Shown here: piece by piece, positions 1 through 7,291 of the stretch | How positions within the stretch are numbered: position 1 is the first letter of the stretch | Layout: each line of letters begins with the position of its first letter | The notes under the pieces: generated by a model | What the model was told of the DNA's origin: nothing | The model's input: only the letters and a program-made list of their open reading frames with translations | Databases searched by the model: none | Translations under genes and position numbers: made by a program | Assembly (NCBI GenBank): GCA_964609025.1 | Contig: CAZSQM010000022.1 | Location: 1-55,781, forward strand | Length of the DNA stretch: 55,781 nucleotides | Direction of reading: 5' to 3' | Source of the DNA: SIG307 sp964609025 | GTDB taxonomy: Bacteria; Bacillota; Clostridia; Lachnospirales; Lachnospiraceae

Positions 1-51
1 TTCAACCAGCCGAAGGGTATGTTATATCCGACCGAGAATCCGTTTGCATAA
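1..51 (+). CDS. C-terminal end of an unidentified gene cut by the window start
   Basis: An open frame enters from the left edge and ends with TAA at 49-51, giving 16 residues that finish in YPTENPFA. The frame is too short to identify a family. It is supported as the end of a gene mainly because a strong hairpin at 101-131 follows it at a distance typical of a terminator. It could also be chance. Confidence 0.35.
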   Translation, partial: FNQPKGMLYPTENPFA

Positions 52-100
52 ACCGCAAAAGGATTTCAGACTTTATCCGGCAGGATGATATGACACAAAG

Positions 101-131
101 AAAGGGACTGCGCTTAGTGCGACAGTCCCTT
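101..131. terminator. Bidirectional rho-independent terminator
   Basis: A 9-bp perfect stem (AAGGGACTG at 102-110, CAGTCCCTT at 123-131) with a 12-nt loop lies between the partial plus-strand gene and the stop of the BI-1 gene at 155. On the minus strand the stem is followed by a T-rich tract (TTTCTTTG), so it fits best as the BI-1 terminator, and it may also serve the plus-strand gene. Confidence 0.7.
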
Positions 132-154
132 CATTTAATTTAATTCCTTCTGTA

Positions 155-910
155 CTAACGCTTCTTTCCCAGAATACGAATCAGGCGAAGGAACAGGTTA
201 ATAAAGTCGAGATAAAGCTGCATACCGGTAAACAGTGCGACACGGTTCAATTCGCCCTCACCGCCGACAATCACCATCTGCTTCATCCGGTTCATATCAT
301 AGGCGGTAATTCCGACAAACAGGAGCACCACCACATAGTCCATTACCAAATCCAGCCCTGTGCTGTGGAACAGGAATGCGTTTGCCAGACTGACCAAAAC
401 CACGCCGAGCAACGCCATTATGGCAATGGAACCCATTTGTGACAAATCTTTCTTTGTGAAATAGCCGTATGCCGCCATTACGCCGAAGATAAGCCCTGCT
501 AACAGGAAGGCTTCTTTAATGGAGCCGAAATCGTATACCAGAAATACCGACGACAATGTTACACCGTTTAAAACGGTATATATAAGGTACAAAACCGCGG
601 AAAGTATCAGTTTCCCTTTTGCTATTGCCCAGCTGTTTACCAACACCACCACCAGCTCCGCAATCAGCACAAAAGTAAACGCGCCGTCAAGAAACAGGGC
701 CGATAAAACGGTTTCGCTGAAAAAGGTCACATAGGCCGCAACCGTCGTAATCATCAGGCCGAAAAATACCACAAGAAAGGAGCGGACCGCCGCCCGGGAA
801 TGCAGATTCTGCACCGCCTGCGCATCATAGTTATACTGCGAAACATACGGTGTTTCAAACTCTGACCACGGCGATTCCGTGCTGTCATTTTGCTTCCATT
901 CTTCGTTCAT
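155..910 (-). CDS. Bax inhibitor-1 (BI-1/YccA/TMBIM) family integral membrane protein
   Basis: The 251-aa product has a soluble N-terminal tail of about 40 residues and then about seven closely spaced hydrophobic segments, the pattern of the BI-1/YccA family. The family signature region near the C-terminus (VGITAYDMNRMKQM, about residues 199-212) is present, with the buried Asp that in the structurally studied bacterial homologue BsYetJ takes part in pH-dependent Ca2+ leak. That role is established for the family and inferred here. The start is fixed by a GAGGAGG site 6-8 nt upstream. The gene is monocistronic and lies behind a promoter, a c-di-GMP-I aptamer and a terminator hairpin, so expression is probably tuned by c-di-GMP. 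Confidence 0.9.
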   Translation of the reverse strand: MNEEWKQNDSTESPWSEFETPYVSQYNYDAQAVQNLHSRAAVRSFLVVFFGLMITTVAAYVTFFSETVLSALFLDGAFTFVLIAELVVVLVNSWAIAKGKLILSAVLYLIYTVLNGVTLSSVFLVYDFGSIKEAFLLAGLIFGVMAAYGYFTKKDLSQMGSIAIMALLGVVLVSLANAFLFHSTGLDLVMDYVVVLLFVGITAYDMNRMKQMVIVGGEGELNRVALFTGMQLYLDFINLFLRLIRILGKKR

Positions 911-951
911 AAAAATCTCCTCCTCAAAGATATGATTTATTATGATACAAC

Positions 952-991
952 AAAATGTCCGGCCGCAAACATTTCTATCTGCAACCGGACA
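952..991 (-). terminator. Intrinsic terminator acting as riboswitch expression platform
   Basis: On the minus strand TGTCCGG (985-991) pairs with CCGGACA (956-962), followed directly by TTTTG, between the aptamer and the BI-1 ribosome binding site. It begins within a few nucleotides of the aptamer 3' end, so ligand-dependent alternative pairing could decide termination. Whether the switch is ON or OFF cannot be read with certainty from the sequence. Confidence 0.7.
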
Positions 992-995
992 ATCA

Positions 996-1080
996 TAGGA
1001 TCTGACCTGATAACTCCCTTAGACTCCAAGCTTTGCGTCCCCATATTTCTATGGGTTTGCCTATCGATGCAACCGCTCTG
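996..1080 (-). ncRNA. Cyclic di-GMP-I (GEMM-I) riboswitch aptamer
   Basis: Reading the minus strand, the core elements of the GEMM-I consensus occur in order. They are AGGCAAACC (1062-1054), a small hairpin CAUA-GAAA-UAUG closed by a GNRA tetraloop, GGGACGCAAAGC (ending at 1030), and then GUCUAAGG and the second stem. The GNRA loop, the joining GCAAACC and GACGCAAAGC segments that form the ligand pocket in this class, and the tetraloop-receptor-like CUAAGG are all visible. It sits between a promoter (1096-1124) and a terminator hairpin (952-991) in the leader of the BI-1 gene. Confidence 0.9.
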
Positions 1081-1095
1081 TATCTTTACTTTAAA

Positions 1096-1124
1096 ATTTT
1101 ACCATTTTTATGTAATATTGTCAA
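1096..1124 (-). promoter_or_regulatory. Sigma-A type promoter of the riboswitch-BI-1 transcript
   Basis: On the minus strand TTGACA (1124-1119) and TAAAAT (1101-1096) are separated by exactly 17 bp. The predicted start near 1089 lies just before the aptamer. The spacing and consensus match strongly support a housekeeping promoter. Confidence 0.85.
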
Positions 1125-1125
1125 G

Positions 1126-1175
1126 TTTTTCGTCCCGACAAGGCTGTCCGTTTTTCGTCCCGGCAAGGCTCCCCG
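1126..1175. repeat. Two tandem 25-bp repeats abutting the BI-1 promoter
   Basis: Two copies of a 25-bp unit beginning TTTTTCGTCCCG(A/G)CAAGGCT lie at 1126-1150 and 1151-1175, with three mismatches. They sit immediately upstream of the -35 box of the minus-strand promoter and downstream of the neighbouring regulator gene. They may be a paired protein-binding site or a recent duplication. Confidence 0.75.
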
Positions 1176-1198
1176 CTGTCTTTGGGTACCGCAAAAGC

Positions 1199-2932
1199 CT
1201 ATTCGACAACCGGCGCGATAAAATTCCCACTCGCGTCTATCATCTTCGGATGCCGGATCACAAAATGAATAACAGGCGTTTTCACCTTTGATATCATGAC
1301 ATATTTCCCCTCCAATATCTGTATTTGAATATTGCGAAACGTCTGTGCGGAGGACGCATTCAATGTGTAATTCGGATGGCTTTCGGCAAACTCCTTTGTA
1401 AGCCGGATATGCGTTTTGTATTCCTCGTAGGTATAAGGAATGTCTGTTTCATAAAACGCACCGGCCACCGACAGATTAACCGGGTGCTGTTCAAACTCCG
1501 CCGGGGACACCGCGGTTATTTCATCAAACACCGGATTCTCCGACAGGATGGTTTCCATAAGCTCTCTTTGCTGCCTGACAAACTTCCGTATTTTGTTTTT
1601 GTCCTCCTCAGACAGAGAAGTACGGTTCAGTATCCCTTGCAGCAATTCCGGAGAAATCGTATAGATAGGCGGCGATGATAACATATTGTGCCGTTTTCCG
1701 CTCTCTTGTGCGTCGGATACCAAAAATGCCTGAAAAAGAGACTCCGTTGCTGTGCGAAAAATTTCCATAAGAGGCTGGGCCTTTGAAAGCAAATCGGCTG
1801 CTTTTTGTTTATAATAGGCAACCTCCTCTCTGTTGTTTGTCAAATAATACTTTCCGTTTTTGTGGTGACCGTTGATACACTCTCCCGTCAGCGCCACGGT
1901 TCCGGAAACATAATTAAAGTGATGGTATACTTTGGTAGATACGTTAGGAAGATGGTAAGGCGACACCTGACCGGTCATATAAATGGGAATCCAGCTTTCC
2001 AAACCGAGCATCATCTCATGAAACGGTCTGTCAATATTGTGAATAATATTAAGATGTAACCCTTTCTTCAGCGACATGGCAATGGCAAACATCCACTTCT
2101 TATTAAACTCCATATCCTTCGCCATATCTTCCATCGGCATATCACTGCACATAAAAATGGGCTCCTGTGATTTGGAAAGCACTGTCGCTTTAAAAAAATC
2201 CAGCTCGCCTTTTCGCATTTCCTCTATCCCGTAATATGTTTTTGACACAGGCAGGCGAAACGGCACCGTCGGTACCTTTAACTCGTCAAACCTGATTGCG
2301 CGGATATATTCGTCCAAATTAAATTCATCTAACTTATTCAGGAAGTTTTCCATCGAATCGGAAGTTTTCTCCGATGTCCCCTGATATAACCATTTCTGTA
2401 AGCAGGACGCATAGTCTGTGTCCCGGCAAATCGCGTCAACCGTACATCCCAGCAGCGCCGCAACCTTTGCTTTGTCGGCCGAACCGCTATGGTGGGTTAC
2501 GACGAAACGGCAAAAGCTATTGCAAAACTCATCCAAATCGTTAGGACGTCTTTGACCGGAGCGAACCCGGTATAAATAGGAACTGTCAAAATTCGTAACG
2601 GAAGACAGCGTTTTCATGTTGATTTCCAGCAAATGAATCAATGTATCATAATTTGCAACAAACTTTTCATACTCCGCATTTTTCCGGTTTAAAGAATTTT
2701 GTAATTCCGCAAATACCTGCTCGCTTGTGATATCGGAAACCCCTTTTGCCGAGGCAAGACGGACAATTCCCGAAACCAGCTTTTGTAATTGCTCCCCATC
2801 GGGATTCGGCTCCCTTTCGCCCGTGCGATAACGGCTGATTACAACGGATGATAATTCAGAAGCATCCGCCAGCTCCTTTGCACTGCAACTCAGCTTTTCG
2901 ATATAAGCATTTATCAATTCACAAAATTTCAT
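1199..2932 (-). CDS. Tandem XRE-type helix-turn-helix protein with a large uncharacterised C-terminal region
   Basis: The 577-aa product starts 7 nt after a GAGGAGG site. Residues about 15-55 (SAKELADASELSSVVISRYR) and about 107-140 (ETTLSS-like segment with SSYLYRVRSGQRRPN) each look like a lambda-repressor/XRE helix-turn-helix, and a third weaker helical segment follows near 150-180. The remaining 390 residues are soluble, have no transmembrane segment and match no domain I recognise. It is probably a DNA-binding regulator whose C-terminal part senses something, but the signal and targets are unknown. It diverges from the MscS gene and is monocistronic. Confidence 0.7.
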   Translation of the reverse strand: MKFCELINAYIEKLSCSAKELADASELSSVVISRYRTGEREPNPDGEQLQKLVSGIVRLASAKGVSDITSEQVFAELQNSLNRKNAEYEKFVANYDTLIHLLEINMKTLSSVTNFDSSYLYRVRSGQRRPNDLDEFCNSFCRFVVTHHSGSADKAKVAALLGCTVDAICRDTDYASCLQKWLYQGTSEKTSDSMENFLNKLDEFNLDEYIRAIRFDELKVPTVPFRLPVSKTYYGIEEMRKGELDFFKATVLSKSQEPIFMCSDMPMEDMAKDMEFNKKWMFAIAMSLKKGLHLNIIHNIDRPFHEMMLGLESWIPIYMTGQVSPYHLPNVSTKVYHHFNYVSGTVALTGECINGHHKNGKYYLTNNREEVAYYKQKAADLLSKAQPLMEIFRTATESLFQAFLVSDAQESGKRHNMLSSPPIYTISPELLQGILNRTSLSEEDKNKIRKFVRQQRELMETILSENPVFDEITAVSPAEFEQHPVNLSVAGAFYETDIPYTYEEYKTHIRLTKEFAESHPNYTLNASSAQTFRNIQIQILEGKYVMISKVKTPVIHFVIRHPKMIDASGNFIAPVVE

Positions 2933-2983
2933 AAGCCGCCTCCTCTTTATGCGTCACCGTTTTATCCAGTCCCTACAACCTCT

Positions 2984-3012
2984 ATTATACCTGATAATCT
3001 GCCGGTTGAAAA
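2984..3012 (-). promoter_or_regulatory. Candidate promoter for the tandem-HTH gene
   Basis: On the minus strand a perfect TATAAT (2989-2984) lies 17 bp from TTTTCA (3012-3007). The predicted start gives a leader of about 45 nt to the ATG at 2932. The -35 box matches only four of six consensus positions. Confidence 0.5.
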
Positions 3013-3192
3013 GAAGTTAGCCCTACAAAATTACCGGGAATGGCAAGTGCCATATACGGTAATTTGCAGAAAATCACGGGCGCATATAGTAAAATAAAAG
3101 TACCAAAGGCGGGGAATACAACATCTGCGGCGGACAGAGGCCCCGGCCGGCATAATGAATGTGCGCCGCGCAAACGAAAAAGGAGAATGTCT

Positions 3193-4089
3193 ATGAAACG
3201 AACTAAGGAAAAGAAAAGCAGTCCGATTAAAATCCTTATATATGCAGCAGTTTTTCTTGCTGTTGCGGTGATTGGATTTGCCACAAAGCTAATCGATACG
3301 GAGGAACTTTCCTCCCTGTTTTCCGTCAACGGTGTCGCTTTATTAAAGCTTGTGGCAATGGTATTCGGCGTATTGCTGATTGAGAATATGATTGTCTTTA
3401 TTCTCGGTATGCTAAAACCGAAGAGTCACAGAGCGCGCTCCATTGTATCCTTGGCTTCCAGTCTTACAAAATATGTTACATTTATTATTATTTTCTGCTG
3501 GGGGCTTACGATTCTGGGCGTCAATATTACAACAATCGTTGCAGGCGTCGGGGTTTTGGCGCTGATTGTAGGTTTTAGCGCCGAAAGCCTTATTGCGGAC
3601 GTGGTAACAGGCACCTTTATGCTCCTTGAAAATCAGTATAACGTAGGTGATATTGTAGAGGTAAACGGATTTCGGGGAACCGTTACCGGAATCGGGATAA
3701 GGACAACCTGTATTACAGATACCGGCGATAATGTAAAAATCATCAATAATTCAGAAATGAAAAATATTTTGAACCGTTCCAACAATTACTCCAGAGCCGT
3801 ATGCGATATCAGTATTCCTTACGAAACGGATTTGGAAGCGTTTGAAAAAGAGCTTCCGGAGCTTCTTTCGGAAATCTATCACGCGCATACGGATACCATG
3901 AAAAAGATGCCGGAATATCAGGGCGTCCAGGCATTGGAGGCATCGGGAATCCTTCTTCGCTTTGTTGTGGAGGTTTCGGAGAAACATATTTACTCGGTAA
4001 CAAGAACACTGAATCATGATTTATTGCTTGGTTTCCGAAAGCTGGGAGTTGAATGTCCGTTTCCGCAGCTTGACGTACATAGCAAGTAA
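3193..4089 (+). CDS. MscS-family mechanosensitive ion channel
   Basis: The protein begins MKRTKEKK at 3193, 7 nt after AAAAAGGAG; the upstream in-frame start codons lack a ribosome binding site. It is 298 aa, close to E. coli MscS. Four hydrophobic segments are visible: about 11-28, 41-67, 82-104 and 106-128. The last is the Gly/Ala-rich pore helix ending in GFSAESLIADVVTGTF, and a beta domain (GDIVEVNGFRGTVTGIGIRTT) and mixed alpha/beta C-terminus follow. Such channels release solutes on hypo-osmotic shock. The next gene starts 5 nt after the stop codon, so the two are probably co-transcribed. Confidence 0.93.
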   Translation: MKRTKEKKSSPIKILIYAAVFLAVAVIGFATKLIDTEELSSLFSVNGVALLKLVAMVFGVLLIENMIVFILGMLKPKSHRARSIVSLASSLTKYVTFIIIFCWGLTILGVNITTIVAGVGVLALIVGFSAESLIADVVTGTFMLLENQYNVGDIVEVNGFRGTVTGIGIRTTCITDTGDNVKIINNSEMKNILNRSNNYSRAVCDISIPYETDLEAFEKELPELLSEIYHAHTDTMKKMPEYQGVQALEASGILLRFVVEVSEKHIYSVTRTLNHDLLLGFRKLGVECPFPQLDVHSK

Positions 4090-4094
4090 TTTTA

Positions 4095-5066
4095 ATGCCT
4101 ATGAAGAATAACGATTTAGAATACACCGTAAGCCGGGAGTATACGGCGCTTCCCGACGAGTATCCGCAGAGCGCGGGGACTCCCGACCCAAAGAACAATA
4201 AGAACAAAAAAAGCTCCCTCAAAAGAATGTTCCTGATGATTACGTCATTTTCACTCCTGTTGTATGCAACAATCGATTCTCGTTCTTTTGGACTGTCGAT
4301 ATCACCGGAAGCAGAAACTTCATCGCAGCTGCCGGAAACACCGGGCAGTCCCGTGCAGAAGCCGGGAAAGCCCACCAAACAGCCGGAGAAGCCCACAGAG
4401 CAGCCTGAGAATACAAAACAACCGAGCCTGCCTGTCTATCCGATAGAGGATGGTACATCATTTCTTACGGTGTACAACGATACTTGTGATCCTGAGAATA
4501 ACTGGGAAAACAAGATTCTGGCAAAGGAATTGATTTTTGAATCCACAGTCGCCCAAGGTACCGAGTATGCCATGCCCGAATATGAGCCGCAGGAGGGTTT
4601 TCTCTTTTTAGGGTTTGTTGTCTACTATGATAAGGCTGCCAAACCGCATCCGAGGTTAGGAATGCTGGGGGATGCCCTGACGGCAAGCAACCTTTGTTAC
4701 ATTAAGCCGGACGAAAACGGAAGCCGCAATATCGAGATTCATGCCGCCTGGAGGTATGACGGAATCAGTGATTGGCCGCTCCTCCTTACACTTAACGCAA
4801 ACGGCGGAAGCATCGAAAACGAGAGTTCTATGACCTATGATGCAGTAGGACCGATGTGGTCGGGCGCTACCGTTTATCTGTGTGCCTACCCGGTACCTGC
4901 CCGGGAGGGCTATACCTTTACCGGCTGGTATGATACGCCGGCTTGCAACGGCACTCCGAACGTCTTACTAAGCGCCCTTTCTTTCTGTGAGCAGGCCGAC
5001 GACGGCACCATAGACTGGAGCGCAAAAAAGCCGATTACCCTTTACGCAGGCTGGGAGAAAAACTAA
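4095..5066 (+). CDS. Membrane-anchored surface protein with Listeria-Bacteroides (Flg_new/InlB-B-like) repeats
   Basis: The 323-aa product has a charged cytoplasmic N-terminus of about 40 residues, one transmembrane segment (about 42-60), and a Pro-rich linker rich in KPxKQPEKP motifs (about 75-115). Two extracellular beta-grasp repeat units follow, and the second carries the hallmark REGYTFTGWYD. The N-terminal anchor makes it a type II membrane protein. Start selection is weak, because no good Shine-Dalgarno precedes either ATG at 4095 or 4101, so translation may be coupled to the MscS gene 5 nt upstream. Its function is not known, and the pairing with a mechanosensitive channel is suggestive only. 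Confidence 0.7.
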   Translation: MPMKNNDLEYTVSREYTALPDEYPQSAGTPDPKNNKNKKSSLKRMFLMITSFSLLLYATIDSRSFGLSISPEAETSSQLPETPGSPVQKPGKPTKQPEKPTEQPENTKQPSLPVYPIEDGTSFLTVYNDTCDPENNWENKILAKELIFESTVAQGTEYAMPEYEPQEGFLFLGFVVYYDKAAKPHPRLGMLGDALTASNLCYIKPDENGSRNIEIHAAWRYDGISDWPLLLTLNANGGSIENESSMTYDAVGPMWSGATVYLCAYPVPAREGYTFTGWYDTPACNGTPNVLLSALSFCEQADDGTIDWSAKKPITLYAGWEKN

Positions 5067-5127
5067 ATACAGCACCGAAATTTGGCTGCCGCATTCCTAT
5101 GTATCAGTCCAATTTTCTATTTTGACC

Positions 5128-5163
5128 GAGGCTGTTACGCACATTAATGCAACAGCCTCTTTT
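5128..5163 (+). terminator. Rho-independent terminator of the MscS operon
   Basis: GAGGCTGTT (5128-5136) pairs with AACAGCCTC (5151-5159) and is followed by TTTTCC on the plus strand, 61 nt after the stop codon of the repeat-protein gene. Confidence 0.8.
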
Positions 5164-5231
5164 CCATATTCACTTGTGAATTCTATAAACTTACGTATTT
5201 CTTTCTCACACAAGACGCATTTTTATGGAGC

Positions 5232-5283
5232 AAAAAAGATGCTGCCGCACTTACGATTCTACATTCGTAAACGCAACAGCATC
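5232..5283 (-). terminator. Rho-independent terminator of the chemoreceptor gene
   Basis: On the minus strand GATGCTG (5283-5277) and CAGCATC (5244-5238) form the outer stem, with an inner TTACGAA/TTCGTAA-like pairing, followed by TTTTTTG. It lies 29 nt beyond the stop of the gene ending at 5312. Confidence 0.8.
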
Positions 5284-5311
5284 TTCCCATTTTCTCATAT
5301 ACTTTTATCTG

Positions 5312-7018
5312 TTACACCTGAAATATTTCCAGCTTCTTATTAATCTCATCCGCAATCCTCTTTAATACGGCAGACTGCTCCGAGATTCCATGTACTACCT
5401 CATCAACCACAGTAATGGAGGCTAATGTTTCCTCCGTGCTTGCCGCATTCTCTTGTGAAATTGCCGTTAAGCTTTGTACTACATCAATCACGTTGATGCG
5501 TGCCTCATCCATCTGCCCTGTCTGCTCCGTCACTTTATTCACCATAGCAAAGGAATCTGTAATCCCCTTTAATACTTCCTCTAATCTGACATGGGTTTCC
5601 CTCATATCCTTATCCTGCGTCTGCACAATATCCTGTACATACTGCATGGTTTCTACCGCTTCTGCCGAATCTGCAAGCAGGGAATTTACAATCTGTGTAA
5701 TCTGCCCTGCCGACTCGTTACACTGCTCCGCAAGCTTCTGAATCTGAGCTGCGACAACCGCAAAACCGCGTCCGTGCTCTCCGGCTCTCGCTGCCTCAAT
5801 CGAAGCGTTCAGTGCAAGAAGATTCGTTTCTTCCGCAATCGAGGTAATCAGATTGGTTGCCTCCTGAATCTTTTGTGCCGATGCATTGGTGGTGTTCGTC
5901 TGCTCATAAATGGTCTGAATCGATTGCATTGCTTTCTGATTTGTTTTGTTCAGCACCTCAAACGTAGCCATAACCGCCTCACCCGCAGTCTGCATATTTG
6001 TCGCATTGTTATTTAATGCTTCCGTATCCTGCATATTTCCGCTAATCATATCGCCGATTGTTACTACGTTTTCGCTTGCCCGCTGTGTTTCCTCTGCCTG
6101 ATTTCCGGCGCCCTGCGCAATGTCCCCCACAGCCCTTTCGACCTGTACAATACTCTCTACCGTTTCTTCTGTCTTGGTCTTTAAAACGACTGCCAGTTCG
6201 TCCATTGTTTCACACTGCTTCTTAATATCCGTTACAATCACAGTCAACTGTTCTTTCAGTTTATTCACTGCCTTCGCTACCATGCCGATTTCATCATAGC
6301 GACTGACAACCTTATTCGGAACCTCAACTGCCAGATTGCCTTCTGCCAGCTCTTTTAACGCGGAAACACTTTTATGTAATGACTTCATCATACTCGATAC
6401 ACTAAAAAACGCCACCAGAATCGTGAGAATGACTACAACAATAATAATAGTAGACAAAGTACCGGTAATACTCTTTACATCTTCCTCCGCATGTTCCTGA
6501 CTAATTCCGGCAAATACCATACCGACAGGTACCGAACCGCTTTCTCCGTAAAGCGGTATGAAATAAGCAAAAAACGGCGTGCCGACTACATCCACATTCT
6601 CATCAAAGTAGGCTTCACCGCCCTTTAATACCTTTTCGATTACTACGTCCGCCGCCTTTGTACCAAGCAGACGTGTTCCGGACGCATCCTTCAGTGAGGT
6701 CATATAACGGGTATCCCCGTAGAAAACAGTAACCTCTACCCCCGTTTCGGAACAAATTTCATCCGCGATAGCTTCACTCCGCGTAATATTAAAATCTCCT
6801 TTTACCAATTCTCCCTTCTCATTCACTTCAAACTCTCCCTCGCCGGAATACATAAGCGTATTCCGAACCGATACCGCGGTTGCGCGCAAGGTATTTTCCA
6901 TATTTCCCTGAATTACGTCATTAATCTTTCCCTGACTGAGCAGCATAATTGCAGTGCCGAGAAGAAAAAGCGGAACCACGGTCAGAGAAACTATTTTTCC
7001 ACGCATCTTTACCTTCAT
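5312..7018 (-). CDS. Methyl-accepting chemotaxis protein with extracellular single-Cache sensor
   Basis: The start at 7018 (MKVKMRGK) lies 7 nt after AGGAGG and is preferred over the ATG 18 nt upstream. The 568-aa protein has a first transmembrane helix (about 8-26), a periplasmic-side sensor of about 150 residues resembling the sCache_3 fold (VTVFYGDTRYMTSL, GTPFFAYFIPLY), and a second helix (about 183-207). A HAMP segment and a long signalling coiled coil follow, with the conserved hairpin tip around NLLALNASIEAARAGEHGRG. It signals to CheA/CheW and is adapted by methylation. No other chemotaxis gene is in the window, and its ligand is unknown. Confidence 0.93.
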   Translation of the reverse strand: MKVKMRGKIVSLTVVPLFLLGTAIMLLSQGKINDVIQGNMENTLRATAVSVRNTLMYSGEGEFEVNEKGELVKGDFNITRSEAIADEICSETGVEVTVFYGDTRYMTSLKDASGTRLLGTKAADVVIEKVLKGGEAYFDENVDVVGTPFFAYFIPLYGESGSVPVGMVFAGISQEHAEEDVKSITGTLSTIIIVVVILTILVAFFSVSSMMKSLHKSVSALKELAEGNLAVEVPNKVVSRYDEIGMVAKAVNKLKEQLTVIVTDIKKQCETMDELAVVLKTKTEETVESIVQVERAVGDIAQGAGNQAEETQRASENVVTIGDMISGNMQDTEALNNNATNMQTAGEAVMATFEVLNKTNQKAMQSIQTIYEQTNTTNASAQKIQEATNLITSIAEETNLLALNASIEAARAGEHGRGFAVVAAQIQKLAEQCNESAGQITQIVNSLLADSAEAVETMQYVQDIVQTQDKDMRETHVRLEEVLKGITDSFAMVNKVTEQTGQMDEARINVIDVVQSLTAISQENAASTEETLASITVVDEVVHGISEQSAVLKRIADEINKKLEIFQV

Positions 7019-7076
7019 TTGCATACCTCCTGTCATGCTTTGTAAAAAAACAAATAATTCCGTTCTCCCAAACGCT

Positions 7077-7105
7077 ATTATAGCACGCAGCCTTCACTTT
7101 TTCCA
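7077..7105 (-). promoter_or_regulatory. Candidate promoter of the chemoreceptor gene
   Basis: On the minus strand TATAAT (7082-7077) is present about 60 nt before the start codon. The -35 position (TGGAAA at 17 bp) is poor. No clear sigma-28 (SigD) motif is seen, although chemoreceptors often have one. Confidence 0.35.
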
Positions 7106-7242
7106 TACTTTTTATCTTCTCCTGCTATTCTACGCAGATACCATTTCCGAAACCGGGCGGCAAATATTCCCAGTATTGCCGGAAGTACGGAATTGATAAT
7201 TCCGATATAACTTCCTGCGGCAGTACACATAATGAAGTATGG
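7078..7242 (-). pseudogene. Remnant of a membrane-protein gene (C-terminal end only)
   Basis: A 54-codon open stretch on the minus strand ends with TAA at 7080-7078. It encodes a hydrophobic helix followed by a basic juxtamembrane segment and a charged tail (SYIGIINSVLPAILGIFAAR, then FRKWYLRRIAGEDKK). This is the look of the last transmembrane helix of a longer transporter-like protein. There is no ribosome binding site before the internal ATG, and an in-frame stop lies just upstream, so it is best read as a decayed 3' end. A small membrane protein of 50 aa is the alternative. Confidence 0.45.
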
Positions 7243-7291
7243 CTAACTAGGCGTAATTATCATGCTGCCCCAAAACTATGAATATTGACAG

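Noticed and set aside
3064..3092. Possible promoter of the MscS gene (TTGCAG ... TATAGT)
   Set aside because: Spacing is 15 bp and no alternative gives good boxes, so the evidence is too weak to list as a feature.
3040..3192. N-terminal extension of the MscS frame to 3040
   Set aside because: No ribosome binding site at 3040; a good site lies just before 3193 and the extra 51 residues do not belong to the MscS fold.
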